Shown here piece by piece: positions 1 through 5,151 of a stretch of 5,151 bases of DNA. The stretch covers positions 1 to 5,151 of the forward strand of contig DATJNS010000117.1 of assembly GCA_035507915.1 (NCBI GenBank), read 5' to 3'. This DNA is from JACQAI01 sp035507915. GTDB taxonomy: Bacteria; Pseudomonadota; Alphaproteobacteria; Elsterales; Elsteraceae. The notes under the pieces are model-generated. The model searched no databases and was not told where the DNA came from. It saw nothing but the letters and a program-made list of their open reading frames with translations. Every line of letters starts with the position of its first letter. Position 1 is the stretch's first letter. Both the position numbers and the translations under genes were made by a program.

Positions 1-699
1 GGCAACGCCTACGTCGCCGAGGCCAAGCGCCAGCTGTTCGGCAAGGTCGGCATCGATCTGTTCGCCGGGCCAACCGAGATCCTGGTGGTCGCCGACGACA
101 CCGCCGACGTCGAGATGGTGGCGACCGATCTTCTGGGCCAGGCCGAGCACGGCCCGACCTCGCCCGCCGTGCTGATCTCCCTGTCGCGCACGCTGGCCGA
201 GGCGCTGCCCGCCGAGATCGCGCGCCAATTGACGCTGCTGCCGACCGCCGAGGTCGCCGGCCAGGCGTGGCGCGACTACGGCGAGATCATCCTCGCCGAC
301 AGCCGCGAGGAGGCCGCGCGCGAGGCCGACCGGCTGGCCTTCGAGCACGTCGAGATCCTGACGGCCGAGCCGCGCTGGTTCCTCGAGCGCATGCGCAACT
401 ACGGCGCCATGTTCATCGGTCCGGAGACCAACGTGTCATACGGCGACAAGGTGATCGGCACCAACCATACGCTGCCGACCAAGGGCGCGGCGCGCTACAC
501 CGGCGGGCTGTGGGTGGGAAAATTCCTCAAGACGTGCACCTACCAGGAGATCACGCCCGCGGCGTCGGTCACGATCGGCGACTACTGCTCGCGCCTGTGC
601 GCGATCGAGCGTTTCTGGGGCCACAAGGAACAGGCCGACCTGAGATTGCGCCGCTACGGCAAGCGCAATGTCGGCCTCGGCAGCAGCGCCGCCGAATGA
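1..699 (+). CDS. hpsN: Histidinol-dehydrogenase-family protein, probably sulfopropanediol 3-dehydrogenase (HpsN-like), 5'-truncated by window edge
   Basis: The frame is open from base 1, so only the C-terminal 232 residues are present; the family usually has about 430. The fragment opens in the conserved GNAYVAEAKR segment, followed by the IDxxAGPTEI signature. All zinc and catalytic positions of the HisD fold expected in this half are present (fragment numbering): Q47 and H50 in LLGQAEHGP, the catalytic E115-H116 pair, D149 in SYGDK and H208 in WGHKE. The segments NYGAMFIGPETNVSYGDKV, GTNHTLPTKGAARYTGGLW and VGKFLKTCTYQEIT match my memory of HpsN rather than biosynthetic HisD. HpsN oxidises (R)-2,3-dihydroxypropane-1-sulfonate to (R)-sulfolactate using two NAD+, in the cytoplasm. 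The adjoining dehydrogenase gene, and the absence of other his genes in the window, favour a catabolic role. Membership of the HisD family is near certain. The HpsN substrate is inferred, and another HisD-like alcohol dehydrogenase remains possible. Confidence 0.8.
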   Translation, partial: GNAYVAEAKRQLFGKVGIDLFAGPTEILVVADDTADVEMVATDLLGQAEHGPTSPAVLISLSRTLAEALPAEIARQLTLLPTAEVAGQAWRDYGEIILADSREEAAREADRLAFEHVEILTAEPRWFLERMRNYGAMFIGPETNVSYGDKVIGTNHTLPTKGAARYTGGLWVGKFLKTCTYQEITPAASVTIGDYCSRLCAIERFWGHKEQADLRLRRYGKRNVGLGSSAAE

Positions 700-706
700 G
701 CGCTCC

Positions 707-1486
707 ATGAGCGTCGACGATCCGCTCGCCGCGATGCGGCTCGACGGCCGCGTCGCGCTGGTGACCGGCGCCGGGCGCGGCATCGGCGCCGCGGCGGCGC
801 GCGCACTCGCCGGCGCCGGCGCCGAGCTCGTGCTGATGAGCCGCACTGCGGGCGAGATCGACGCCATCGCGGCCGACATCGCGCGCGCCGGCGGGCGGGC
901 GCAGACGGTCGTGTGCGACGTCTGCGACACGGACGCGCTGCGCGCCGCGATCGGCCGCCTCGCGCGACTCGACATCCTGGTCAACAACGCGGGCAGCAAC
1001 ATCCCGGAGCCGTTCGTCGAGGTCAGCGAGGCGCATCTCGACAGCCTGCTCGCGCTCAACGTGCGCGCCGCGTTCCTGGCGGCGCAGTTCGCCGTGCAGA
1101 AGATGCTGGAGGCGCCCGACCGGCGCGCGCGCGGCGGCGCGGTGATCCACATCTCCTCGCAGATGGGTCACGTCGGCTCGCCGCGCCGCACCGTCTACTG
1201 CATGACCAAGCACGCGCTCGAAGGCCTCAACAAGGCGATGGCGGTCGAGCTCGCGCCGCACAACATCCGGGTCAACGCGGTCGGCCCGACCTTCGTCGAG
1301 ACGCCGCTGACCCAAACCTTCTTCCAGAACACGCAGTTCCGCGACTGGGTGGTCGAGCGCATCCCGCTCGGCCGCATCGGCGGCATGGACGAGGTGGTCG
1401 GCGCGATCGTGTTCCTCGCCTCGCCGGCCGCCTCGCTGATCACCGGCGCGAGCCTCGTGGTCGACGGCGGCTGGACGGCGCAGTAG
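707..1486 (+). CDS. Classical short-chain dehydrogenase/reductase (SDR), 259 aa
   Basis: This is a complete cytoplasmic NAD(P)-dependent oxidoreductase of normal classical-SDR length. Seen in the sequence: the nucleotide-binding TGAGRGIG (residues 20-27), NNAG (93-96), and the catalytic tetrad N118, S151, Y164 and K168 (YCMTK). The NAVGPTFVETP segment follows, and the end is the family-typical ITGASLVVDGGW. An arginine follows the second strand (SR, 45-46), which hints at NADP(H), but weakly. The start at 707 is chosen because it lies 7 bases after the upstream stop and gives a short leader before strand 1. An in-frame ATG at 668 would overlap the upstream gene by 32 bases, and ATG 734 is also possible; none has a strong Shine-Dalgarno. 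Tight spacing implies co-transcription with the HisD-family gene. In sulfopropanediol degradation, 2-dehydrogenases (HpsO/HpsP) interconvert the enantiomers through a keto intermediate, so that role is a plausible inference. A 3-oxoacyl-ACP reductase-like or sugar-acid dehydrogenase role cannot be excluded. Confidence 0.92.
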   Translation: MSVDDPLAAMRLDGRVALVTGAGRGIGAAAARALAGAGAELVLMSRTAGEIDAIAADIARAGGRAQTVVCDVCDTDALRAAIGRLARLDILVNNAGSNIPEPFVEVSEAHLDSLLALNVRAAFLAAQFAVQKMLEAPDRRARGGAVIHISSQMGHVGSPRRTVYCMTKHALEGLNKAMAVELAPHNIRVNAVGPTFVETPLTQTFFQNTQFRDWVVERIPLGRIGGMDEVVGAIVFLASPAASLITGASLVVDGGWTAQ

Positions 1487-1503
1487 CGCGCCGGCCGGCG
1501 CGC
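1486..1503. terminator. 18-bp perfect GC palindrome in the convergent gap, possible terminator
   Basis: GCGCGCCGGCCGGCGCGC is an exact inverted repeat starting on the last base of the SDR stop codon. It lies in the 58-bp gap between two convergent genes, where a bidirectional stem-loop would suit both. As RNA it would fold into a very stable all-GC stem with a minimal loop. No T-run follows on either strand, so it is not a canonical intrinsic terminator, and GC-only palindromes are common by chance in DNA this GC-rich. Confidence 0.35.
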
Positions 1504-1544
1504 CGCCCGGACGCCACGGCGATGAGCGCCGCGGCTCCGGTCAG

Positions 1545-3569
1545 TCAGTGGTGCTCCTCGTCCTTCTTCTCTTCGTGCGCCGCCGGCGCCGGATGCGGCG
1601 GGGGCGCGGGATGGGCGGCCGGCGGCGGGGGTGCCGGGTGCGGCGGCGGTGGCAGCGGCGCGTGCGCCTCGACCGGCGGATGCGGCGGTGGCGGAGCCGG
1701 GTGCGGCGGCGGCGCGGGGTGCGGCGGCGCCTCCTGATGCGCCTCGACCGGCGGCGGCGGCGCGGGGTGCGCGACCGCCGGCTCGGCCGGATGCGGCGGC
1801 GGCTCGCGATGCGCTTCGACGGCCGGAGCGGCGGGGTGCGGCGCCGGCACGGCAGCCGGTGGTCCGGCGGGATGCGGCGGCGCTTCGCGATGCGCCTCGA
1901 CGGCGGGCGCCGGCGGATGCGGCTCGGCCGCGGGCGGCGCGCCGTGCGCCACCGGCGCCGCTTCATGCGGCAGGGTCGGCGGCGCGCCGTGCGGCGTAAT
2001 CGGCGGGCCAGGCGCAGCGCCCGGCGCCGGACGGTGCTCGGCCGGCGTGGCCGCAGCATTGGGCGGCATTTCGTGTGAGGCCATGATGTGCGGCGGCGTC
2101 GGACGCGGACCCGGCGCGGGCGGCTGCACGTGGCTCAACGCCACCGCGGTCGCCGGACGACCGGGCGCGGCGAGCGGGCCGGGCGCCGCGCGAGCGGCGG
2201 GCGCCGCCGCGACCGTGCCGCCGGCGGCGCGCACGGCGGCCGGCGACGCGCCGGCGGTCGCCATGGTCGGACGCACCGCGGGCGGCGCGAAAGCGACCGG
2301 ACGCGTCGCCAGCTGGGCCGGCGGCACATGCATCGCGGCGTGCGCGATCGGCTGCGAGCCCGTCATTGCGGCGGCCGGCACGACGGTGGCGGCCGAGGCG
2401 TTGGCGAACTTGTTGACCGTCACGCTCTTGTTGACGGTGATGTTCCTGACGTCGGTCACGTTGGCGACGTTGACGTTGCGGATGTAGGCCGGGCTGTGGC
2501 GGTACGGGGGGTCGTAGACCTCGTGCGGCCCGAGCGGAATCCAGGCGACCGCCGCGGCGACGCCGCCGATCGCGAGCCCGATGCTGACGCCGGGCGCCGG
2601 CGGACCGCCGACGAACGCGACCAGCGCGGGCGCATAGACCGGACGCTCGACCAGCGCGCCCGGGTACCACGCCCAGTGGTCGTGCCAGCGCGCCCAGCGT
2701 CCGTAGTGGAACGGCGCGAAGCCCCACGGCGCGTCGTCGATCCAGGTCCAGCCCCACGGCGCCACATAGGCCCAGTGGCCGTCGCGGTAGGGCGCCCAGT
2801 CGGCCGCCACGCCGCTCGGAATCCAGACCGGCCCGGCGTCCGGCGACTGCTGCCAGGCGCCGTAGCCGTCGAGATCCTGATAGCCGGTCATCTCGGGCGA
2901 CACGTAGCGCGGCGCCTCGTCCATGCGCTGGCGCGCATCGGCGCCGTCGGCCCAGTGATCGAGCGCGTCGAGCTGCGCCGCGGCCACATCGTAGGTCACC
3001 GGGTCCTGGCCCGAGATCTGCGCGCTCTCGCCGGCACGCACCGTCAGATTGGCGCCGTTGGCGACGAACTGCGCGGCGCCGTCGATCACGACGACGCGGG
3101 TCGGCGTCGAATCGGTGCCGCCGTCGATGTGATAGCGACCGGGCGCGGTGATCTGAACCGTGCCCCGCGCGGTCACGACCTGATAATTGTCGCCGGGCGT
3201 CAGCGCGTAGAGCCGGACGTGGATCTCGCCCTGGCCGATCTGGCCCTGGAAATTGTGGTCGTCGAGCGCCACCACGTCGAACTCGGTCTGGCTGCCCAGA
3301 TGAACCACCGCCGGCCCCAGCTCGAGCGCGGCGCGCGCGCTGGGCTCGGTCCAGAACGACGTGCCGGCGCTGACCGGATAGTTCAGCAGCGCGGGCGACC
3401 ACTGGTCCTGGTCGCTGGTATGGAACGACACGACGCCGTCGATCGCGCTCAGGCGCCCGACGCGCGCCGGCGGATCGCCCCCCGTATCGACCTGGGCGAG
3501 CGCGCTGCCGCACGCCAACAGACCGCCCAGCAACGCCCCGATGCAAGCACGCCAGGACCGTCGCATCAT
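1545..3569 (-). CDS. Exported FecR-domain/DUF6600-type protein with Pro/Ala/His-rich repeat tail, 674 aa
   Basis: The function is unknown. In order: an export signal (residues 1-25: MMRR, hydrophobic core, SALA-Q cleavage site, with LLAC at 17-20 as a competing lipobox); a FecR-like beta-rich domain (about 36-188), including PVSAGTSFWTEPSARAALEL, GEIHVRLY and the VRAGESAQIS end; a linker; and a Trp-rich block (about 221-322) with 12 tryptophans between 239 and 301 and motifs such as VAADWAPYRDGHWAYV and PWGWTWIDDAPWGFAPFHYG, which I recognise from DUF6600 proteins. A WIPLGPHEVYDPPYR segment (343-357) and an Asn/Val-rich stretch (365-390) follow. The rest is low-complexity Pro/Ala/His, ending in the charged EEKKDEEHH. 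The start is supported by GGAG seven bases upstream; a second ATG follows immediately. FecR domains elsewhere relay signals to sigma factors, but this protein lacks the FecR transmembrane anchor and no sigma-factor gene is adjacent, so an envelope structural role is as likely. It is divergent from the diguanylate cyclase gene. Confidence 0.9.
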   Translation of the reverse strand: MMRRSWRACIGALLGGLLACGSALAQVDTGGDPPARVGRLSAIDGVVSFHTSDQDQWSPALLNYPVSAGTSFWTEPSARAALELGPAVVHLGSQTEFDVVALDDHNFQGQIGQGEIHVRLYALTPGDNYQVVTARGTVQITAPGRYHIDGGTDSTPTRVVVIDGAAQFVANGANLTVRAGESAQISGQDPVTYDVAAAQLDALDHWADGADARQRMDEAPRYVSPEMTGYQDLDGYGAWQQSPDAGPVWIPSGVAADWAPYRDGHWAYVAPWGWTWIDDAPWGFAPFHYGRWARWHDHWAWYPGALVERPVYAPALVAFVGGPPAPGVSIGLAIGGVAAAVAWIPLGPHEVYDPPYRHSPAYIRNVNVANVTDVRNITVNKSVTVNKFANASAATVVPAAAMTGSQPIAHAAMHVPPAQLATRPVAFAPPAVRPTMATAGASPAAVRAAGGTVAAAPAARAAPGPLAAPGRPATAVALSHVQPPAPGPRPTPPHIMASHEMPPNAAATPAEHRPAPGAAPGPPITPHGAPPTLPHEAAPVAHGAPPAAEPHPPAPAVEAHREAPPHPAGPPAAVPAPHPAAPAVEAHREPPPHPAEPAVAHPAPPPPVEAHQEAPPHPAPPPHPAPPPPHPPVEAHAPLPPPPHPAPPPPAAHPAPPPHPAPAAHEEKKDEEHH
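1662..1901 (-). repeat. Four degenerate VEAH/PPHPA coding repeats
   Basis: Within the tail of the DUF6600 protein, VEAH recurs at residues 557, 584, 608 and 633, that is, every 24-27 residues. The DNA copies are at 1890-1901, 1809-1820, 1737-1748 and 1662-1673, and they are near identical (on the plus strand, atgcgcctcgac with one- or two-base changes). The first three are followed by REAPPHPA, REPPPHPA and QEAPPHPA. The intervening sequence is variable runs of Pro and HPA. The pattern is consistent with tandem duplication followed by slippage and divergence. Confidence 0.75.
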
Positions 3570-3576
3570 GGTTCAG

Positions 3577-3580
3577 CTCC
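3577..3580 (-). promoter_or_regulatory. Ribosome binding site of the DUF6600 gene
   Basis: On the minus strand GGAG lies seven bases before the ATG at 3569. It supports the first of two adjacent ATG codons (3567-3569 rather than 3564-3566). Confidence 0.65.
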
Positions 3581-3671
3581 GTTCGTTGGGCCGGAGACCG
3601 ACCGCAGGGGCGGCCGTCCGCGGGTCATCAACGCTTATGCTGGCGGTACGGGTGCACCACGCGCGCCCATA

Positions 3672-3681
3672 GTCACGTGAC
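3672..3681. promoter_or_regulatory. Perfect palindrome GTCACGTGAC, possible operator
   Basis: This is an exact 10-bp inverted repeat with no spacer. It is followed directly by an AT-rich stretch containing AATATT and lies about 100 bp upstream of the DUF6600 start. A dimeric regulator could bind here, but the cognate protein is unknown and the short length limits confidence. Confidence 0.3.
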
Positions 3682-3766
3682 GAATATTTAAGGCGACCCT
3701 CGATCCGGCTCCGGCGCGCCGCGCCCGGCGTGCCGAAGCGCTGCCGATCGGATTATGCGCAATTTG

Positions 3767-3782
3767 TGTGATCGACATCACT
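3767..3782. promoter_or_regulatory. CRP/FNR-family-type operator (TGTGA-N6-TCACT)
   Basis: TGTGATCGACATCACT matches the classical CRP half-sites TGTGA-N6-TCACA at nine of ten defined positions, and its core GTGAT-N4-ATCAC is an exact inverted repeat. It lies about 70-85 bp upstream of the diguanylate cyclase start, just before a plausible -35 element, which would place it in an activator position. It could also influence the divergent gene, about 200 bp away. The binding protein is inferred from motif resemblance only. Confidence 0.5.
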
Positions 3783-3785
3783 GCC

Positions 3786-3815
3786 TTGATCGAAATGCGG
3801 GTTTAAGCGTTTATT
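3786..3815 (+). promoter_or_regulatory. Candidate sigma70-type promoter of the GGDEF gene
   Basis: TTGATC (3786-3791) and TTTATT (3810-3815) each match four of six consensus positions with an 18-bp spacer. They lie in the most AT-rich part of the gap and a short distance upstream of the ATG at 3852. This is a weak match, chosen mainly for its position just downstream of the CRP-like palindrome. Confidence 0.3.
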
Positions 3816-3839
3816 CACCGTAACGGCTCGCTGAGCGTC

Positions 3840-3843
3840 GAGG
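3840..3843 (+). promoter_or_regulatory. Ribosome binding site of the GGDEF gene
   Basis: GAGG lies eight bases before the ATG at 3852. It supports that start and leaves a short hydrophilic leader before the first membrane segment. Confidence 0.55.
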
Positions 3844-3851
3844 CGCAAACG

Positions 3852-5144
3852 ATGGGAGCGGGGGAAACCAAGACGGGTGATCTGATCCGGGCGGCACTCG
3901 CGTCCGGTCTTCTGCTCGCCCTGTTCGGCGCCGAGATCATCACCCCGATCGGCGGCATCGCGTTCCAGCTCTGGCCGGTGGCCCTGTTGCCGCTCTACGG
4001 CACCCGCACGACGGGCGTCATCGAGGGCTGTTGGGGCGTGGCCGTCGTGCTGATCGCCCTGGCCACCTGGCTGACGCCGCTGCCCGACGGCAGCTTCGCG
4101 ATCGCGCCGGCGGCGGCGGCGGTCGCGGTCGCCACGATCACGGCCGTCGTCGTGCAGGTGCTGTCGAAGCGCGAGCACCAGCTCCAGCTGCTGGCCTATG
4201 TCGACCCGCTGAGCGGCGTGCTGAACCGCCGCTCCTTCCTCGACCTGTCGGGCAAGGAGGAGTCGCGCGGCCGCCGGCGCAACTATCACATCGCCGTCCT
4301 GATGGTCGACATCGACCATTTCAAGCAGGTCAACGACACCTACGGCCACGCTTCGGGCGACGCGGTGATCCGCGGCCTCGCCGAGATTTGCGCGCGTGCC
4401 TTGCGGCCGAGCGACCTGGTCGCGCGCTACGGCGGCGAGGAGTTCGTCATCAGCCTGCCGGAGACCGGGATGGACCAGGCGCGCCTGGTCGCCGAGCGCC
4501 TGTGCGCCGCGGTCGCCGACGCGACCATCCCGACCGGGACCGGCGGCGTACGCTTCACGGTCAGCATCGGCGTGGCGATCTGCTCGCGCCGCAGCTCGCT
4601 CGCGGACGCGATGCGGCGCGCCGACGAGGCGCTCTACGCCGCCAAGCGCAACGGCCGCAACCGCGTCGAGGTGGCCGAGACGCCGATCGAAATCAAGGTC
4701 GTCGAGGCGCTGGCGACCGCGTCGGCGCGCACGCCGGGCGCCGTCGACCTGCCCCCACCGCGCGGCATCGAGCGCCCGCACGGCCGCACGATCCTGATCG
4801 TCGACGACGAGGCGGACATCCGCGGGCTGATCGCCGACTGGCTCGCCGGCCACGGCTTCACGGTGCGCGTCGCGTCGTGCGCCGCCGACGCGCTGCGCCT
4901 GATCGAGGACGACGAATCGATCGAGCTCCTGTGCACCGACATCGTGATGCCGGGCGATCTCAACGGCTTCGACCTGGCACGCCGCGCCGAGCAGATCCGG
5001 CCCAGCATGAAGCTGCTCTACATGAGCGCCTACTCGGTCGCCGAGACCGTGCGCGCCGAGCGCGACGTCGGCTCGCGCCTGGTGCAGAAGCCGTTCCGGC
5101 TCGACTACCTGCTCGAGACCATCCAGGGCGCGCTGACGCACTGA
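3852..5144 (+). CDS. Membrane-anchored diguanylate cyclase with C-terminal receiver domain (TM-GGDEF-REC), 430 aa
   Basis: It is predicted to make cyclic di-GMP from two GTP at the inner membrane. Four hydrophobic segments (about 11-31, 35-50, 54-76, 82-104) form an N-terminal membrane module; basic residues at R52 and K106-R107 suit a four-pass topology with both ends cytoplasmic. The GGDEF domain (about 113-273) is intact: DPLSGVLNRR (118-127), metal-binding D153/D155 region in MVDIDHFKQVND, active-site GGEEF (194-198), and the inhibitory I-site RPSD (185-188) correctly placed before it. A Pro-containing linker (about 275-310) leads to a receiver domain (312-430) with the acidic pair D318-D319, phospho-acceptor D363 (CTDIVMP), S392 and K413 (QKPF). 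All phosphorylation residues are present. The receiver resembles those at the C-terminus of hybrid histidine kinases. In well-known response-regulator cyclases such as PleD, the receiver precedes GGDEF, so this order is unusual. No partner kinase or phosphodiesterase is in the window. Confidence 0.95.
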   Translation: MGAGETKTGDLIRAALASGLLLALFGAEIITPIGGIAFQLWPVALLPLYGTRTTGVIEGCWGVAVVLIALATWLTPLPDGSFAIAPAAAAVAVATITAVVVQVLSKREHQLQLLAYVDPLSGVLNRRSFLDLSGKEESRGRRRNYHIAVLMVDIDHFKQVNDTYGHASGDAVIRGLAEICARALRPSDLVARYGGEEFVISLPETGMDQARLVAERLCAAVADATIPTGTGGVRFTVSIGVAICSRRSSLADAMRRADEALYAAKRNGRNRVEVAETPIEIKVVEALATASARTPGAVDLPPPRGIERPHGRTILIVDDEADIRGLIADWLAGHGFTVRVASCAADALRLIEDDESIELLCTDIVMPGDLNGFDLARRAEQIRPSMKLLYMSAYSVAETVRAERDVGSRLVQKPFRLDYLLETIQGALTH

Positions 5145-5151
5145 AGCGCCG

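Larger units (their letters stand above)
3570..3851. promoter_or_regulatory. Divergent intergenic control region
   Basis: This 282-bp non-coding gap separates two divergent starts and must hold promoters for both genes. It has AT-rich islands near 3682-3691 and 3751-3820 in otherwise GC-rich DNA, as expected for promoter DNA. It contains two palindromes (3672-3681 and 3767-3782), annotated separately. I could not find a convincing -35/-10 pair for the minus-strand gene. No riboswitch or small RNA gene is evident. Confidence 0.6.

Noticed and set aside
1..699. Biosynthetic histidinol dehydrogenase (hisD)
   Set aside because: The fold and catalytic residues fit, but the segments around the YGDK and GTNHTLPT motifs look HpsN-like, and the adjacent gene is an SDR, not a his gene. 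Kept only as the alternative.
436..1315. Two minus-strand open frames opposite the HisD-family and SDR genes
   Set aside because: Both lack motifs and overlap two well-supported plus-strand genes. They are artefacts of few stop codons in GC-rich DNA.
913..1737. Plus-strand open frame ending in a glycine-rich GCGGG pattern
   Set aside because: It runs out of frame through the SDR gene and then antisense through the Pro-rich tail of the DUF6600 gene. The glycine runs are simply the complement of proline codons.
1575..1935. Repetitive GGC-rich block considered as a CRISPR array or non-coding satellite
   Set aside because: Repeat units are short, irregular and in frame with the minus-strand protein, and there are no uniform spacers. 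It is coding low-complexity sequence.
1963..3546. 527-codon minus-strand open frame inside the DUF6600 gene
   Set aside because: Arg-rich out-of-frame shadow of the real gene with no conserved motif.
2088..3680. 530-codon open frame on the plus strand opposite the DUF6600 gene
   Set aside because: The translation is Arg/Gly/Ala-dominated with no recognisable domain. It mirrors a GC-rich coding strand, while the minus strand has clear signal peptide, FecR and Trp-rich motifs.
3753..5141. 462-codon open frame on the minus strand opposite the GGDEF gene
   Set aside because: Arg/Asp/Ala-rich shadow with no domain. It spans the intergenic control region, and the plus frame is an unmistakable GGDEF-receiver protein.

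Overview
The window is a GC-rich (by eye roughly 70% G+C) bacterial chromosomal segment with strongly G/C-biased third codon positions. Protein character (a HisD-family/SDR catabolic pair, a FecR/DUF6600 envelope protein, a membrane GGDEF protein with a hybrid-kinase-type receiver) suggests a Proteobacterium, most likely an alphaproteobacterium and possibly a betaproteobacterium. The sequence alone does not settle the genus.

Layout. (1) Positions 1-699, plus strand: the 3' part of a histidinol-dehydrogenase-family gene. Its C-terminal half resembles sulfopropanediol 3-dehydrogenase (HpsN) more than biosynthetic HisD. (2) 707-1486, plus strand: a complete classical short-chain dehydrogenase, 7 bases behind it and almost certainly in the same operon. 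(3) 1487-1544: a short convergent gap holding an 18-bp perfect palindrome that begins on the last base of the dehydrogenase stop codon. (4) 1545-3569, minus strand: a 674-residue exported protein with a FecR-like domain, a tryptophan-rich DUF6600-type region and a long Pro/Ala/His-rich tail with a degenerate repeat. (5) 3570-3851: a 282-bp divergent intergenic region with AT-rich islands, a near-consensus CRP-type palindrome and a second perfect palindrome. (6) 3852-5144, plus strand: a complete membrane-anchored diguanylate cyclase whose receiver domain lies C-terminal to GGDEF.

How they fit together. The first two genes look like a catabolic dehydrogenase module, plausibly for the C3 sulfonate 2,3-dihydroxypropane-1-sulfonate, although no sulfonate lyase or transporter lies in the window to confirm it. 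The exported DUF6600 protein and the diguanylate cyclase are transcribed divergently from one control region, so shared regulation is possible but unproven. There are no tRNA or rRNA genes, CRISPR arrays, insertion sequences or phage genes. No complete novel system is demonstrated. The least explained items are the DUF6600 protein with its His/Pro repeat tail, the GGDEF-receiver domain order, and the CRP-like operator.
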